From: an uncultured Bacteroides sp.
Lineage (GTDB): Bacteria; Bacteroidota; Bacteroidia; Bacteroidales; Bacteroidaceae
Length of the DNA: 64,000 nt
Direction of reading: 5' to 3'
Assembly: GCF_963677715.1 (NCBI RefSeq)
Contig: NZ_OY782495.1
Location: forward strand, 868,001-932,000
A program made the translations under genes and the position numbers. Positions 35,704-46,121 of the stretch are shown here, in pieces. The notes under the pieces are model-generated. The model was not told the DNA's origin. It saw only the letters and a list, made by a program, of their open reading frames with translations, and did no database searches. Every line of letters begins with the position of its first letter. The first letter of the stretch is position 1.

Positions 35704-38040
35704 TTAATTGATTCCGTTCGTTAATGAATAGGGTTTATCTTCCGATGCCAGTCCACGCCTTTTATTCGGCGACGAACTCATTTTAAATTCCAACACGCCT
35801 CCTTTTAGAATGTCCTCATGCGTGATATACATCTTATCATAAGCCACCCCATTCAGTTTCAAAGACTGCACATAACGTTTCTTGTCACTAACTCCGGGTG
35901 CTTTAATTTCCAACGTATTTCCATTCGGCAACTTCAACTTCAAATAAGGCAGATACGGAGCGCCCAGTACATATTGATTCGTTCCTGGACAAACCGGATA
36001 GAATCCCATGACAGAGAATAGATACCATGCCGACATCTGTCCGCAATCATCATTACCGCCCAATCCGTTGATGTCATTCCGATACATTTTATTCAAAATA
36101 TTGCGTAGCCAGTATTGAGTTTTCCAAGGTTGAGAAGTCCAAGCGTATAAATAAGGTATATGATGGCTCGGCTCATTTCCATGCACATAACCTCCTACCA
36201 GGCACTCCTCCGTTATATCTTCATTATCCTTGTAATACTTCTCAGGCAAATGCATAGAGAACAATTCATCTAATTTCTCGACAAATTTTCGTTCTCCTCC
36301 CATCAAATCCATCATGCCGAATACGTCTTGCGGCACATGGAAAGAGAAATTCCAGGAATTTCCTTCGATAAACCCTTCGTCATAAGTCTGCAATACATCA
36401 AAATCCTTTTTGAACGAACCGTCACTATAACGAGGACGTGCAAAGCCAATCGTCATATCGTAAATATTACGATAGTTCAAAGCACGTTTTCGGTAAATTT
36501 CCGCCACTTCCTTGTTACCCACATTCAATGCCGTTTGATAGATTGTCCAATCATCATACGCATACTCCAGCGTTGACGATGCTGCCGTTCCGCTCTTGTC
36601 CAACGGAATATAGCCCAGTTTCATATAGTCGTCCACTCCTTCATAGTAGGGCACCGTAGAAGTACTAACCATCGCCTTCAACGCTTCTCCGGTATTTTTA
36701 AATACCCCTTTGGTAATGGCGTCTGCCAATACAGAGACTGCATGATAACCGCTCATACACCAATTTTCATTTCCCATCAAGCTCCAAACAGGTAACATGC
36801 CATGTACACTCTGCTGTTGGTGTTTAATCATTGACTCTATCATATCCGCATTACGTTCCGGTTTCACCAAATTCAAAAATGGATGTTCGGCACGATACGT
36901 ATCCCAAAGAGAGAAAATCGTATAATTCGTGAAGCCCTGTGCCTGATGAATATTGTGATCCACTCCGCGATAAGATCCGTCCACATCCATATACACCGAC
37001 GGATTAATCATTGTGTGATAGAGCGAAGTATAGAACATTGCTTTCTGATCCGGCGTACCTTCTATCTCAAAATGATCTAATTCGTTGTTCCAGCTCATCC
37101 GGGCAGCTGCCGCCAGTTGCTCAAAGCTCTTTCCGGATGCCTCGGCACGTAGGTTCTTAACTGCCCCTTCTGTGCTGACTGCCGAAAGTGCCACCTTTAC
37201 TACCAGTTCCGGCTGCTGCTTTGTGTCAAAGTTGAAATAAGCCACAATGCTTCGCCCGGTAATCTCAGGAAAATTCTTCTCCATGTTGAAACGACGCCAA
37301 AAGCCTGTGTACAATGGCTTTACCTTATCTTTATATCCGTAATCACGAATGGGCTGCGACAAAGAGATAGCGAAATACGTATAATTGGTGCGCGCCCATC
37401 CATCGGTGATGCGATAGCCGGTCAGCAAAGTATCATTCTCCACACGGAGGTTTGCCCATAGTACTTTTCCGTCGTAGTTATAGATTCCCTGAGACAAATC
37501 TAATAGCAAGTGCCCGTCTTTGTCTTTCGGAAAGGTATACTTATGTATACCCACGCGCTGCGTAGCCGTCATCTGTGCCTTGATACCGTAATCGTCCAGC
37601 ATCACCTCATAATATCCGGGAGTAGCCTTTTCGGTAGCATGACTAAAACGGGAGCGGTAACCTTCTTCCGGATGATCTGCCCGTCCGGGATTCAATCTCA
37701 AATCACCGACAGTCGGCATCAGGAGTATGTCTCCCAAGTCCGAATGTCCCGTCCCACTCAAGTGCGTATGACTGAAACCGACAATTGTCTTGTCACGATA
37801 CTGATAGCCGGCACAATATTCATAGACATTTTTCTGATAAACTCCATTCACATTGTGAGGAATGGTATCCGTATCCGGACTTAACTGCACGGCCCCGAAC
37901 GGAGTACAAGCACCGGGAAAGGTATGCCCCATTCCGTTCGTTCCAATGATCGGATTTACGTAGTCGGCCGATTGCTGAGCCATGGTGGGCAGTGCAACTG
38001 CCACCATGGCTATCAATAGTATTTTCTTTCTGTTTTTCAT
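35704..38040 (-). CDS. GH92 alpha-mannosidase (second of three)
   Basis: This 778-residue protein has a signal peptide ending near LPTMAQQ. The GH92 features are YVNPIIGTNGMGHTFPGA, SHTHLSGTGHSDLGD, FSLWDTYRAEHPF, LEYAYDDWTIY, HGNEPSHH (catalytic acid E623 by family comparison) and GGNDDCGQMSAWYLF (catalytic base region). It is the most canonical of the three GH92 proteins here and is expected to be an inverting, calcium-dependent exo-alpha-mannosidase in the periplasm. It lies 11 bp after the preceding GH92 and 12 bp before the BSP gene. Confidence 0.94.
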   Translation of the reverse strand: MKNRKKILLIAMVAVALPTMAQQSADYVNPIIGTNGMGHTFPGACTPFGAVQLSPDTDTIPHNVNGVYQKNVYEYCAGYQYRDKTIVGFSHTHLSGTGHSDLGDILLMPTVGDLRLNPGRADHPEEGYRSRFSHATEKATPGYYEVMLDDYGIKAQMTATQRVGIHKYTFPKDKDGHLLLDLSQGIYNYDGKVLWANLRVENDTLLTGYRITDGWARTNYTYFAISLSQPIRDYGYKDKVKPLYTGFWRRFNMEKNFPEITGRSIVAYFNFDTKQQPELVVKVALSAVSTEGAVKNLRAEASGKSFEQLAAAARMSWNNELDHFEIEGTPDQKAMFYTSLYHTMINPSVYMDVDGSYRGVDHNIHQAQGFTNYTIFSLWDTYRAEHPFLNLVKPERNADMIESMIKHQQQSVHGMLPVWSLMGNENWCMSGYHAVSVLADAITKGVFKNTGEALKAMVSTSTVPYYEGVDDYMKLGYIPLDKSGTAASSTLEYAYDDWTIYQTALNVGNKEVAEIYRKRALNYRNIYDMTIGFARPRYSDGSFKKDFDVLQTYDEGFIEGNSWNFSFHVPQDVFGMMDLMGGERKFVEKLDELFSMHLPEKYYKDNEDITEECLVGGYVHGNEPSHHIPYLYAWTSQPWKTQYWLRNILNKMYRNDINGLGGNDDCGQMSAWYLFSVMGFYPVCPGTNQYVLGAPYLPYLKLKLPNGNTLEIKAPGVSDKKRYVQSLKLNGVAYDKMYITHEDILKGGVLEFKMSSSPNKRRGLASEDKPYSLTNGIN

Positions 38041-38051
38041 TAACTACCTGT

Positions 38052-40337
38052 TTAGTGATTGCTACGTGAAAATGAATAAGGAAAATCCATTTCGTTCACT
38101 CCGCGATTCTTGGCAGGCTTGCTATCCATATCGAACACCAAACGCCCGCCTTTCAATATATCAAAATGATTCAGATAATTCTTCGTATATTTTTTCCCAT
38201 TGAAACTCAACGAACGAATATAGCGGTTTTCATCGCTATTCTTCGGTGCGGAGATTTCAAGTTTCTTACCATTTTCCAACTCAATCGTAGCTTTTCGGAA
38301 ATAAGGGGCTCCCAACACATATTCGTTACTGCCCGGGCAAACCGGATAGAAACCTAGTGCCGTGAATACATACCAAGCCGAAGTCTGTCCGTTATCCTCA
38401 TCACCGCAATAGCCATCCGGAGTAGCCATGTAGAGGCGGTTCATCACCTCACGCAACCAATACTGCGCTTTCCACGGTTCTCCCGCATAATTATAAAGGT
38501 AAATCATGTGCTGAATAGGCTGATTGCCGTGTGCATAGTTGCCCATATGAGCGATTTCCATCTCACGGATCTCGTGAATCACTCCACCATAATAGCTATC
38601 GTCGTAAATAGGTGGCAGATTGAAGACAGAATCAAGCATGCTGACAAATATCTTCTTGCCACCCATCAGGTCTATCAACCCTTGCACGTCATGAAATACC
38701 GACCACGTATAATGCCAACTGTTTCCTTCCGTAAAGGTATCGCCCCATTTGAACGGATTGAACGGTTTCTGGAATGTACCATCTGCATTCTTGCCGCGCA
38801 TCAGCTTGGTTTCCTGATCAAAAAGATTCCGATAATTCTGACTCCGTTTTTTATAAACTTCCAACTCTTCTGCCGGACGTCCCAACTTCTCACCCATGCG
38901 GTAAATGCACCAATCATCATAAGCATATTCCAACGTACGGGCCCCACTCTCATCAATCTTTACATCGTAAGGCACATAGCCGAGCTTATTGTAATAATCA
39001 AAACCCAGACGACCTGTCGTCGCAATCTGCGGATGAACGCTATTAGCTCCCTTCAGCAATCCTTCGTACATCTTCATCGCATCCACTTTCGTCACGTTTT
39101 TCATAAAAGCATCTGCTACCACGGAAGCCGAGTTATTGCCGACCATGCACCAACGATGTCCCGGACTTGCCCATTCAGGGAAAAATCCGCTTTCCCGATA
39201 TGCATTCAGCAATCCTTCCTGCATCTTCTCTCCCATCGACGGATAAACCAGATTTACGAATGGGAACAGGCAACGAAACGTATCCCAGAAGCCGGTATCA
39301 GTAAACATATATCCAGAATGGATCTCTCCATTATACGGGCTGTAGTGCACTGTTTTACCTTCGGCATTTACCTCGTAAAACATACGTGGAAACAGAACGG
39401 AACGATACATGCACGAATAAAACGTACGCATACGGTTGGCATCATTATCTTCCACCCGAATGCGTCCCAGCACATCATTCCATGCCTTGCGTCCCGCCTC
39501 TTTGGTCTGCTCAAAAGATTTATTCCCGATTTCCTTCAAATTCAGTTCCGCCTGTTCGGGACTGATGAATGAAGAAGCAACACGGGCATGCACTTGTTCG
39601 CCTTTCCGAGTAGAGAAACCTATGGCCGCACCTACATGATCGGACTGTAATTCAAGCTGATTTTCTACCAAATGATAGTCCGCCCACACTTTATTAAAGG
39701 TAAACGGCTTATCAAACTCTATCACAAAATAGTTCTTGAAGTTCTGCGGAACCCCTCCACTATTGCGTGTAGTATAACCGACAATCTTATTCTGCTCGGG
39801 AATCACCTTCACATACGAACCACGGTCAAAAGCATCAATCACTACATACGCCTCCTTTGCCTTCGGAAAAGTGAAGCGGAAATAAGCACAACGCTCTGTC
39901 GGTGCTATTTCAGTTGTCAAGTCATATTCCGACAAATAAACACTGTAATAATAAGGAGTGGCTTTCTCCGATTTATGGGAGAACCAAGAGGCACGGCTAT
40001 CTTGATCTATCTTTAATTGCCCCGTAATCGGCATAAGGGAGAACTGCCCGTAGTCATTGATCCACGGACTTGGTTGATGCGTCTGTTTAAAGCCCCTGAT
40101 CTTGTCAGAGGCATACGTATACGCCCATCCATCTCCCATCTTGCCGGTTTGTGGCATCCAGAAGTTCATCCCCCACGGCAAAGCAATAGCTGGATACGTA
40201 TTACCATTGGACAGTGATACCTTGGAATCGGTTCCCATCAACGGATTGACATAATCCACCGGTTGCATTTGCGCAAAGGCAGAAGATATTCCTTGCAACA
40301 AAAAGATTGTAAAAAACAATAGTTTCTTCTTATTCAT
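38052..40337 (-). CDS. GH92 family protein with Gln in place of the catalytic acid (first of three)
   Basis: This 761-residue protein has a signal peptide ending near SSAFAQ and a GH92 body: YVNPLMGTDSKVSLSNGNTYP, FTDTGFWDTFRCLFPF, TLEYAYDDWCIY and GDEDNGQTSAWYVF. The acid motif reads HGNQPIQH, with Q606 where the other two GH92 proteins have Glu (E623, E612). The early GTGHSDLGD motif is replaced by PSPWINDYGQFS. From memory, the actinobacterial CcMan5 branch of GH92, which removes mannose-1-phosphate caps, shows this kind of Glu-to-Gln change because phosphate needs no protonation. It follows susD by 30 bp. Confidence 0.9.
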   Translation of the reverse strand: MNKKKLLFFTIFLLQGISSAFAQMQPVDYVNPLMGTDSKVSLSNGNTYPAIALPWGMNFWMPQTGKMGDGWAYTYASDKIRGFKQTHQPSPWINDYGQFSLMPITGQLKIDQDSRASWFSHKSEKATPYYYSVYLSEYDLTTEIAPTERCAYFRFTFPKAKEAYVVIDAFDRGSYVKVIPEQNKIVGYTTRNSGGVPQNFKNYFVIEFDKPFTFNKVWADYHLVENQLELQSDHVGAAIGFSTRKGEQVHARVASSFISPEQAELNLKEIGNKSFEQTKEAGRKAWNDVLGRIRVEDNDANRMRTFYSCMYRSVLFPRMFYEVNAEGKTVHYSPYNGEIHSGYMFTDTGFWDTFRCLFPFVNLVYPSMGEKMQEGLLNAYRESGFFPEWASPGHRWCMVGNNSASVVADAFMKNVTKVDAMKMYEGLLKGANSVHPQIATTGRLGFDYYNKLGYVPYDVKIDESGARTLEYAYDDWCIYRMGEKLGRPAEELEVYKKRSQNYRNLFDQETKLMRGKNADGTFQKPFNPFKWGDTFTEGNSWHYTWSVFHDVQGLIDLMGGKKIFVSMLDSVFNLPPIYDDSYYGGVIHEIREMEIAHMGNYAHGNQPIQHMIYLYNYAGEPWKAQYWLREVMNRLYMATPDGYCGDEDNGQTSAWYVFTALGFYPVCPGSNEYVLGAPYFRKATIELENGKKLEISAPKNSDENRYIRSLSFNGKKYTKNYLNHFDILKGGRLVFDMDSKPAKNRGVNEMDFPYSFSRSNH

Positions 40338-40367
40338 ATTCTATCTGCTAAACTATTCAAAAATTAA

Positions 40368-42332
40368 TTATTCTGTCGGTTCGGCAACCGCCCATCCATA
40401 GTTTTGTACCATCTTCGAATTACGGCGGATATCCTCATCCGGAATCGGGAAGAGATAATGTCTCTTGTCGAATACACGGGTTTCCGTTACCACTTTTTCG
40501 AAGAACTGAGGTGCATCAGCCTTGGAATTCATGCCATGAATGTCTCCACCTTCACCGCCTTTATGATAAGAAGGATAGATCCAGTCGTCTCCTACTGCCA
40601 TATCAGCCACCTTCCAACGACGCACGTCGAAATAACGATTCCATTCGTAAGCCAACTCTATCAAACGTTCGCGGCGAATACGTTTGTCCACATCATCGCG
40701 GTTGCTGGGATAAGTGATATAAGTGAGACCATTATCATCCGTACCCCCATCATTACCATATCCTGGTACACCTGCACGGGCGCGCACGGCGTTCACATAT
40801 TTCATTGCTTCCCCATATTCGCCGCATGCACTCAATGTTTCAGCATATCCCAGATACATATCAGCCAGACGAAGCAGGTTGGCACAATGCTTGCCTGACC
40901 ATACACCATTTTTAGGAGCCATCTTACGCACGCCATATCCTTCCAGAGGAGCATCATGCCCAGCTTTGTTATATCCTGAATTACCATTCAGAGTCAAATC
41001 AGTAGTCACTTTACCATAATTTGTAGCATCATCTACCCACGTAGAGCCATTAAACGTGATATTGACATAAAAACGAGGTTCGCGGTTCGCCCATTGCTTC
41101 AACGTCATGTTCGTATTCGCTTTAAAGAAGTTTATATCCGAATTCTGCGGATCATTATAGTCTACCGACCATCCATAATCAGAAGAAGAAGGTACTCCTG
41201 TATACTCCTTATAATCAGCGTCATCTACCGTACGAAGTCCTTTATTCGTAAAGAACAGATCGACCATTTCCTGAGTCGTACCAAATCCCAGACCGCCTTT
41301 AATAGAACTGTCGTCTACATGTCCATGATAAGGCGTAATCTCATACGTATGATTCGAATGATCAGCCAGTTTAATAAAAATCTGTTCCTTGTTAGTATCA
41401 TCATAATTCACTCCGGAAGTCACTTGACGACAAGATTCATAAAAATCAATCTTACCGTTGTTTGTCACCACATACAAGCTATAAGAACTCGGTACGAACG
41501 AATCAAAGAATTCTTTATAAGCATCACGCGCTGCTTCCCATTTTGTCTGTTCCTGCGACGTATCTTGCGAGAATAGTTGCTTACCATCCGCATTTACAAT
41601 TCCTGCATAATCCGAATTACAATTGAACAACGGACTAGCAGCATATAGCAATGTTTTTGCCTTAAAAGCTTTACAAGTACCTTTGTCTATACGCCCCAAA
41701 TTGGAACCTGTATATTTGGTCGGCAGATCTTCCGCAGCCTTATCAAATTCGGTTGTAATAAAATCTACACATTCGTCTACTGAGTTACGCTCTTTCAATA
41801 AATCTGCCAACGGAGTATCCAATGGAATTGCTTCTTCTCCCAAAAGGACGATCGGACCGTAAGAACGGAATAACAAGTAATAATAGTAAGCTCTCAAAGC
41901 TCTTGCCTGCGCTTTCCACACACGACGATCATTTTCAGTGGCTTCTGCACATTTATCAACATTCGCTATAAACGTACTTGCCTTAGAAATACCTTTATAA
42001 TATTCAATAAACCAGTAATTGATCCAGCTAGAAGAAGCATACACCGTACCCGCAGTCCACTCATTGGTAATCTGCCAACTCCACGTGATATTGGCTTCCA
42101 GCGAGCCACCGGTCCAGATACCTCCCCTATACGAAGTCGGATAACGTTCCTGCGTTTCATCAGGCACATAAGTATATACATTATTCAAATATTGTTCCGT
42201 CTTTGCCTTACTCGAGAAAGTACCCTCCAAATCATACTGTTCTCCGGGAATAGAATCAAAAAAATCGTTGCACGAACAGAGCCCCACTATCATCGATAGT
42301 GCTAAAGCTCCTGTTTTAAATATATTTTTCAT
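40368..42332 (-). CDS. SusD/RagB glycan-binding outer-membrane lipoprotein (PUL 2)
   Basis: This 654-residue lipoprotein has signal and lipobox VGLCSCNDFFDSIPGE. The SusD pattern includes LEGTFSSKAKTEQYLNNVYTY, KAQARALRAYYYYLLFRSYGPI, NAVRARAGVPGYG and the C-terminal RRERLIELAYEWNRYFDVRRWK. It would bind the target glycan at the cell surface with SusC, whose gene ends 23 bp upstream. The GH92 gene cluster follows after 30 bp. It is longer than SusD itself (about 550 residues) but within the family's range. Confidence 0.95.
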   Translation of the reverse strand: MKNIFKTGALALSMIVGLCSCNDFFDSIPGEQYDLEGTFSSKAKTEQYLNNVYTYVPDETQERYPTSYRGGIWTGGSLEANITWSWQITNEWTAGTVYASSSWINYWFIEYYKGISKASTFIANVDKCAEATENDRRVWKAQARALRAYYYYLLFRSYGPIVLLGEEAIPLDTPLADLLKERNSVDECVDFITTEFDKAAEDLPTKYTGSNLGRIDKGTCKAFKAKTLLYAASPLFNCNSDYAGIVNADGKQLFSQDTSQEQTKWEAARDAYKEFFDSFVPSSYSLYVVTNNGKIDFYESCRQVTSGVNYDDTNKEQIFIKLADHSNHTYEITPYHGHVDDSSIKGGLGFGTTQEMVDLFFTNKGLRTVDDADYKEYTGVPSSSDYGWSVDYNDPQNSDINFFKANTNMTLKQWANREPRFYVNITFNGSTWVDDATNYGKVTTDLTLNGNSGYNKAGHDAPLEGYGVRKMAPKNGVWSGKHCANLLRLADMYLGYAETLSACGEYGEAMKYVNAVRARAGVPGYGNDGGTDDNGLTYITYPSNRDDVDKRIRRERLIELAYEWNRYFDVRRWKVADMAVGDDWIYPSYHKGGEGGDIHGMNSKADAPQFFEKVVTETRVFDKRHYLFPIPDEDIRRNSKMVQNYGWAVAEPTE

Positions 42333-42354
42333 TTTATTTCTAACTTAATATGAA

Positions 42355-45300
42355 TTAAAAGTTTACGTTTACTCCTATTGAATAAGTACGTGAGTTCGGA
42401 TACGACGTACCATTGTTCGTATTCAGTTCAGGGTCCCACAATTTAAATTTCGAGAAGGTCAAGAGGTTAGTACCCATCACGTATACCTGTGCACTCTTCA
42501 AAAATGTTTTGACAACCATATTTTTAGGAATATTATAAGATATCGTCAACTGCTTCAAACGCAAGAAACTGACATCTTTTTGCCACCATGTACTTGTCTT
42601 CGTATTGTTTTCATTGACAGAAGAGCCGTAACGAAGACGCGGATAAAAGACACTCTGGTTCGTCGGATCATTTTCCGACCACCTGTCGGTGATATTGCTA
42701 TATAAGTTAGAAATACCGGAAGTATCCGAGAACGGATTAATAGCATCACCGCTCAGGCAACGATCAACCTGTGCTGTTCCAGAGAAGAGAGCACCAATCG
42801 AGAAGTCTCCGACTTGCAAATCAGCCCCGAAGCCATAATAAATCTTAGGTACATCCCCTTGACCAATCAGGCATTTATCATAATCATCAATCACACCATC
42901 ACCATTCAAATCTTTGTATCTGATATCACCAATTTTGGAAACCTGTCCGGAGTATTCCTCACCAAACTGCCTAGCATGGTCGATAATTTCATCGTCACTT
43001 CTAAACAATCCTTCGGCAATCCATCCCCAACGACCGTTTACATTAGTACCTCTTGTTTCCAGCCATGGATATTTGGCAGTTGGCTCATCATTCTCAACAA
43101 TCTTATCTTGATTCCATGCAAAATTACCGCGAACAGTGAGGAAAACCTTCTTGCTCAATTGCTTGTTATACTCTAATGCTGCCTCGATGCCTTTATTATC
43201 TACTATACCCAAATTACCATAAGGCATTTCGACGAATCCCGAATAATCAGGAATTGTAGCACGTTTCAAGAAAATGTCCTTTCGGTGTTCCTTAAACAAA
43301 TCGATCGTGATAGAAAGATGATCATTCAAGAGCTTCATATCAATACCCAAATCCTGTTTTCGAGAAGTAGACCAACCTACATTGACACCGTATTTGGAGA
43401 ATCCCCATCCGGAAACGCTGTTATTATCGGTTCCAAAACGGTAGCCATCCTGACTTGCCATCTGATCCAGATACATGAAACGACGGTCTGTAGCGGCATC
43501 CGTACCAACCAAACCATCCGTATAGCGAACTTTCAAATAAGAGACATATTTCTGTAACGGTTGCCAGAATTCTTCATTAGAAATAGCCCATCCCAAACCG
43601 ATGGCCGGAAAGAAACCGAAACGTTTTTCGGGGCTGAAGTTCTCCGAGCCATTATAACCTACATTAGCTTCCAAGAAATAACGATCGTTCCAAGAGTAAG
43701 TAGCACGAGCAGCAACACCTTGCTGTTTATAAGGTAGTGAATTTACAATTCTGGCCGCAGCCGATTTATTTCTTTCGGTCTCATTATCATAAATCTGACG
43801 ATAAATCTTCTGATTATAAAGAATTAATCCCCCTACCCGATGCAAGCCAAAGACACGGTCGTAATTAAGGGAAGCCTCAAAGTAAGTACTTCTCTTGTTC
43901 ATAGACTCCGTATCGAACGAGAGCTCTTTACTTCCCAGATAAGTACGGCTTAATTGGTAATTACCATCCGCATCAAATACGTCGTCATTCCATAATCCGG
44001 TTATAGCATCTTTTGATCCTGAATAGTAATAAGTGTCTTCACGCTTTTTATAATACAAATCACGTTCGTTACTTACATCAAAAGCAATCATTGCAGAAGC
44101 AGTCAATCCCTTGCTCCATTTCCAAAAGCCTAAATCCTGTGTTACACGTATATTCGAATTCAATTGGTTATTCGATTCGTTAGTATATCCCCGGCGAGTT
44201 AAATCGGCATAAGGATTACGGAAATCGCCGTTAGAAGAAATTCCAGGAACGGAACCATCCGGCATCATCAATGGCAAATAAACAGGATTAATGCTCATAG
44301 CCGAAGAAAATAAATCGCCGGAAGATTGCTGTGGATAGTTTCCGACTGACAAATAGCCACTAAATCCTAAATCAATCGTAGTCGTTGAAGTAGGTTTCAA
44401 GTTCAGATTGGCAGTGTAGTTGTAACGATCGTAACGCATATTGGCATCATAGTTTTCCATACTTGCCGTACGTGTCAGACCTCTTTCGCTGTAATAGCTC
44501 AATGATACATAATAGGTGGCATTGGGCACACCGCCACGGACACTCGTATTCACACGGCGGTTGTGCCCCCAGTCGTTGAACAGTTCATCCATCCAATTAA
44601 CGGCCGGATAGAGGTAAGAATTATACAATGTCGGATTATCATTGGGCAACAAACCATTCGCTTTTTTCGTAGCCTCTATAAATTGAGGCGTATAAAGTAA
44701 CTTGCCGTTCGTATTCAGATTTGCCTCGTTGGCAGCATCCATATAGGTATAAGCATCTGCCAGTTCGGGACGCTTGGTCAAGGTCACAAAGCCTTCGTAA
44801 TAGTCGGCTGAGAACTGAGGCTTACCCACCTTACCGGGCTTTGTTTTGATAAGAATTACACCATTTGCACCACGCACACCATAAACAGCCGTGGCAGAAG
44901 CATCCTTTAAGATAGTAAACGATTCAATATCTTCGGGGTCTATATTGTTGAAACCGCGTTCTACTCCATCCACCAGCACCAACGGTTTTGAGTTCTGATC
45001 TGTAAACGTAGAGATACCACGAATCCAAATATCCGAATCATCGTGCCCAGGCTCGCCTGTACGCTGCACGGCTACCACACCGGCCAAACGACCGGCAATA
45101 GCTGATGACAAGTTAGCAGTAGGCATCTTGATATCGTCCATCTTCATAGAAGATTGGGCACCGACAACGGAAACTTTACGTTGGCTCCCGTAAGCTACCA
45201 CTACCACTTCATCCAGTGCCGACACCTCTTCCGATAAGACAATATCGACTACCCTCTGCTTACCCACTCCCACTTCCTGAGATTTGTATCCTATATAAGA

Positions 45301-45543
45301 GACTGTCAATATAGGATTCTTACTTGTCAGTTTCAGGTTATACTGGCCATTCGTATCCGTAATGGTACCGTTGCTTGTACCTTTTTCCTGAACGCTCACG
45401 CCAATGAGCAATTCGCCTTTTTCATCAGAGACGCGCCCCGTTAGCGGACTGCTCTGTCCCCACACTCCTACACTGAATGTAAGCAGCAATGCCAGTACCC
45501 ATAACGATCTGCATAATGTTTTTTTCATTTCAAACAAATTCAT
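42355..45543 (-). CDS. SusC/RagA TonB-dependent outer-membrane transporter (PUL 2)
   Basis: This 1062-residue protein has a signal peptide (start at 45543 or, as the typical MKKTL, at 45528). A carboxypeptidase-like domain follows (GRVSDEKGELLIGVSV, NGTITDTNGQYNL), then a TonB-box region (DEVVVVAYGSQRKVSVVGAQ), a plug (LVDGVERG, ILKDASATAVYGVRGANGV, ILIKTKPGK) and a large barrel ending YSIGVNVNF. It is the first structural gene of PUL 2 and imports the oligosaccharides that the periplasmic GH92 enzymes would trim. It is preceded by a 578-base noncoding region and, beyond that, by the HTCS-like regulator. Confidence 0.95.
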   Translation of the reverse strand: MNLFEMKKTLCRSLWVLALLLTFSVGVWGQSSPLTGRVSDEKGELLIGVSVQEKGTSNGTITDTNGQYNLKLTSKNPILTVSYIGYKSQEVGVGKQRVVDIVLSEEVSALDEVVVVAYGSQRKVSVVGAQSSMKMDDIKMPTANLSSAIAGRLAGVVAVQRTGEPGHDDSDIWIRGISTFTDQNSKPLVLVDGVERGFNNIDPEDIESFTILKDASATAVYGVRGANGVILIKTKPGKVGKPQFSADYYEGFVTLTKRPELADAYTYMDAANEANLNTNGKLLYTPQFIEATKKANGLLPNDNPTLYNSYLYPAVNWMDELFNDWGHNRRVNTSVRGGVPNATYYVSLSYYSERGLTRTASMENYDANMRYDRYNYTANLNLKPTSTTTIDLGFSGYLSVGNYPQQSSGDLFSSAMSINPVYLPLMMPDGSVPGISSNGDFRNPYADLTRRGYTNESNNQLNSNIRVTQDLGFWKWSKGLTASAMIAFDVSNERDLYYKKREDTYYYSGSKDAITGLWNDDVFDADGNYQLSRTYLGSKELSFDTESMNKRSTYFEASLNYDRVFGLHRVGGLILYNQKIYRQIYDNETERNKSAAARIVNSLPYKQQGVAARATYSWNDRYFLEANVGYNGSENFSPEKRFGFFPAIGLGWAISNEEFWQPLQKYVSYLKVRYTDGLVGTDAATDRRFMYLDQMASQDGYRFGTDNNSVSGWGFSKYGVNVGWSTSRKQDLGIDMKLLNDHLSITIDLFKEHRKDIFLKRATIPDYSGFVEMPYGNLGIVDNKGIEAALEYNKQLSKKVFLTVRGNFAWNQDKIVENDEPTAKYPWLETRGTNVNGRWGWIAEGLFRSDDEIIDHARQFGEEYSGQVSKIGDIRYKDLNGDGVIDDYDKCLIGQGDVPKIYYGFGADLQVGDFSIGALFSGTAQVDRCLSGDAINPFSDTSGISNLYSNITDRWSENDPTNQSVFYPRLRYGSSVNENNTKTSTWWQKDVSFLRLKQLTISYNIPKNMVVKTFLKSAQVYVMGTNLLTFSKFKLWDPELNTNNGTSYPNSRTYSIGVNVNF

Positions 45544-46121
45544 GTTACTTGTCTTTTAATTAATACCAAGGTTATTTTAATATCTCTAATCATTGATTAA
45601 TAAAAGCAAATTAAACTTATTTTTTATGATCATTAATCCTCTGACGTGCCAAAATTCAAGCTGTCTGTTCAAAGCACAGGTATGCTAATCAGAGCACAAC
45701 ATAAATAGCAGATAATCAATTGTTTATAAGTAAAATAAGATAAATAGAGCACATGTTTGTGCACATCATTTACGTAGTTTGAGGAAGGAAACATTTACCA
45801 TATATCATCTTTTGAACTGATATAAATGAAAATGAGATATTACCAGCACTTTTTTCATCATATTCTGCAAAGATTCAATTCGCAATAATAATTTTCACAG
45901 GCTGAAGAGTTAGGGAAAAGACGTCGTAGTAAATAGATAAAACGACAAACGGTGAGCAACAGCTAAGCGAGATTAAAATTGAAGATTAATGAGCAGAACC
46001 TTAAGGCTCATGACAGTATCACAACCTTCAACTCCCTTCATTAAGCGAGTTACGTAAAGGTTGATGTTGTCACCTTTATTATAAGGTGAAGTTTGAACCC
46101 GAAAAGGAGTAATATAAAAGT
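45544..46121 (-). promoter_or_regulatory. Noncoding susC upstream region of PUL 2
   Basis: No gene is visible in this 578-base gap. AGCACA occurs three times near susC, at 45673-45678, 45693-45698 (20 bp apart) and 45748-45753. The last is part of the inverted repeat GCACA-TGTT-TGTGC (45749-45762). These are candidate regulator sites about 130-220 bp from the susC start. Near the other end, TCACCTT/AAGGTGA (46070-46089) forms a hairpin just after the regulator's stop. No clear minus-strand -7 box was found. Confidence 0.35.
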
